This document shows positions 63,017 to 64,000 of a stretch of 64,000 bases of DNA, piece by piece. This DNA comes from Adineta vaga. Lineage: Eukaryota > Rotifera. The number at the start of each line of letters is the position of its first letter. Position 1 is the stretch's first letter. Position numbers and translations under genes: made by a program. The notes beneath the pieces were generated by a model, which ran no database searches, was not told the DNA's origin, and saw only the letters and a list, made by a program, of their open reading frames with translations. The stretch covers positions 1,550,001 through 1,614,000 of the forward strand of contig CP075492.1 of assembly GCA_021613535.1 (NCBI GenBank), written 5' to 3'.

Positions 63017-63905
63017 GTAGGTTTATCTTCTAATAAAAAATTTGTCGTTGGTGTTAAAGTTGCATATTAGGATTAATATCTGATATAAGTCTGTTGTGCA
63101 GACGCCAAGTAGCATTGCTACGATTTGCATATACGACTAGTGTTCGCATGCTTTTTCCTTGTAGAAGCAGCGGCATCTGCAAAGTTACTGTACAATATGT
63201 TGGTTAGCATTTTAGGAAATGCGTTGGTATGAAAATTGTGAGAAGTACCTCATTCAAGAGAAATGTTTCGTTCTTGATTTTTTTTGAAATTTATTTCTTG
63301 AATTTTGACATCGGAGTTCGAACACAGTATCTTGTCGATTTATGTGGAGTAGCATAGGAACTTGGCCGTTACACGTATGAAAGACGAATGGTTAATGTTC
63401 ATTTGATCAGTTTGCCGTCGCCAAAAAAAGAAACATTCTGTTGCTTTACTTTGTGGTAGAGAACGTAATATCTCAAAATTGCACGTTCACCAGTAGTATG
63501 TTTCGTGCATTTACTGTTTAGGGGAAATAAATAAAGTGATAATTGGAGAGACAGATCTAAAGAGGGGCTTGATTTAATTTTTTCGCTACAATAACTGAAA
63601 CAAAAATAGTAACTCCTTAACGTCGAATTCAGTGTGTACCCTTATGACAGTTCTAAAGAGTAATCGTGTTTAATATTGCAATCACTCCAGCATAATTTAA
63701 AACGGTTTCTCACGTAATTTCGCCGTGTTTTAAGAGCAGTCACACTCTTCAATTTTTTTATTCCCAACTCATTTTCGAAAACAAAAGTTAGCCATCACTC
63801 GCACGAGCACTGAATTTTTAATCATAAGGAGAAAAGACAAGGAAAACGGCTAGTAGGCGAAATGTTACATCATCCCGATCTAAATCATTGATACTTCTAC
63901 TGTAG
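63017..63905 (+). other. Phase 1 intron between cassettes 4 and 5
   Basis: The 889 bp have donor gtaggt and acceptor ctactgtag. The start is homologous to the intron after cassette 2, and the end to those before cassettes 1 and 2, so duplication included flanking intron. No gene is seen. Confidence 0.75.
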
Positions 63906-64000
63906 CACCAGCATCGTATGCACAAACTCGCATTTGGCTTGATGAACAAATGCGATTTGATCCTGATCATCCGCAAGTTGCAATCTATAACATGCCTTTC
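63906..64000 (+). CDS. NRPS cassette 5, start of C1 (cut by window end)
   Basis: After the acceptor the frame gives APASYAQTRIWLDEQMRFD and continues to the window edge, matching the first 31 residues of C1 in cassettes 1 and 2 almost exactly. The NRPS therefore extends beyond this window. No terminal release domain has been reached. Confidence 0.9.

Noticed and set aside
1-64000. CRISPR arrays, tRNA or rRNA genes
   Set aside because: I saw no regularly spaced short repeats with spacers, and noticed no tRNA cloverleaf or rRNA sequence on either strand.

Overview
The window looks like a stretch of bdelloid rotifer nuclear genome. It is AT-rich and eukaryotic, with many 45-75 bp GT-AG introns. 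It carries gene families typical of bdelloid accessory regions: secreted NHL propellers, a GH19 chitinase, decayed TPR genes and env-bearing Ty3/gypsy elements. It also holds a very large intron-containing PKS/NRPS locus of bacterial or fungal type. The species call is inference from gene content; no rRNA or other marker is present.

Bases 1-15,700 are a mixed, decayed accessory region. In order it holds a gutted gypsy/env retroelement remnant (1-1495), a secreted NHL-repeat gene (3040-4534, minus), a small secreted protein gene of unknown function (5211-5939), a secreted GH19 chitinase with two almost identical apple-like repeats (6681-7993, minus), a broken TPR gene (8931-9786) and a broken EGF-like gene (about 9890-10370, minus). 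Two long inverted-repeat elements and several short G/T-rich telomere-like hairpins follow or are interspersed.

Bases 15,711-24,360 encode a four-exon highly reducing type I PKS of 2832 residues: KS-AT-DH-(degenerate MT)-ER-KR-ACP, ending in a vestigial thioesterase-like tail. From 25,282 to the right edge runs a giant NRPS. A lone condensation domain is followed by tandem cassettes, each C1-A-T-C2 and about 1580-1600 residues. Four cassettes are complete and a fifth begins at 63,906. Each cassette has the same six exons and the same intron positions and phases. Cassettes are separated by long introns (0.9-2.8 kb), all phase 1, so each is a symmetric exon block that can be duplicated, lost or skipped in frame. 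Cassettes 1 and 2 carry small frameshifting indels; 3 and 4 are open.

Cassette 2 is a mosaic. Its front half is nearly identical to cassette 1 and its back half nearly identical to cassette 4. The part of the A domain that sets substrate choice differs in all of them, while the A8-A10 block is almost the same in 1, 2 and 4. This resembles natural exchange of A-domain cores, here in an animal genome.

A young gypsy-type retrotransposon with gag, pol and an env-like gene (45,651-53,100, minus) sits in an intron of cassette 3. It has a textbook -1 frameshift signal between gag and pol, a single-base break inside pol, a truncated 5' LTR, and a roughly 207-bp duplicate of the host exon on its far side.

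Together the PKS and NRPS probably make a polyketide-peptide. Published work on bdelloids describes horizontally acquired biosynthetic genes of this kind that respond to fungal attack. The product cannot be deduced from this window.
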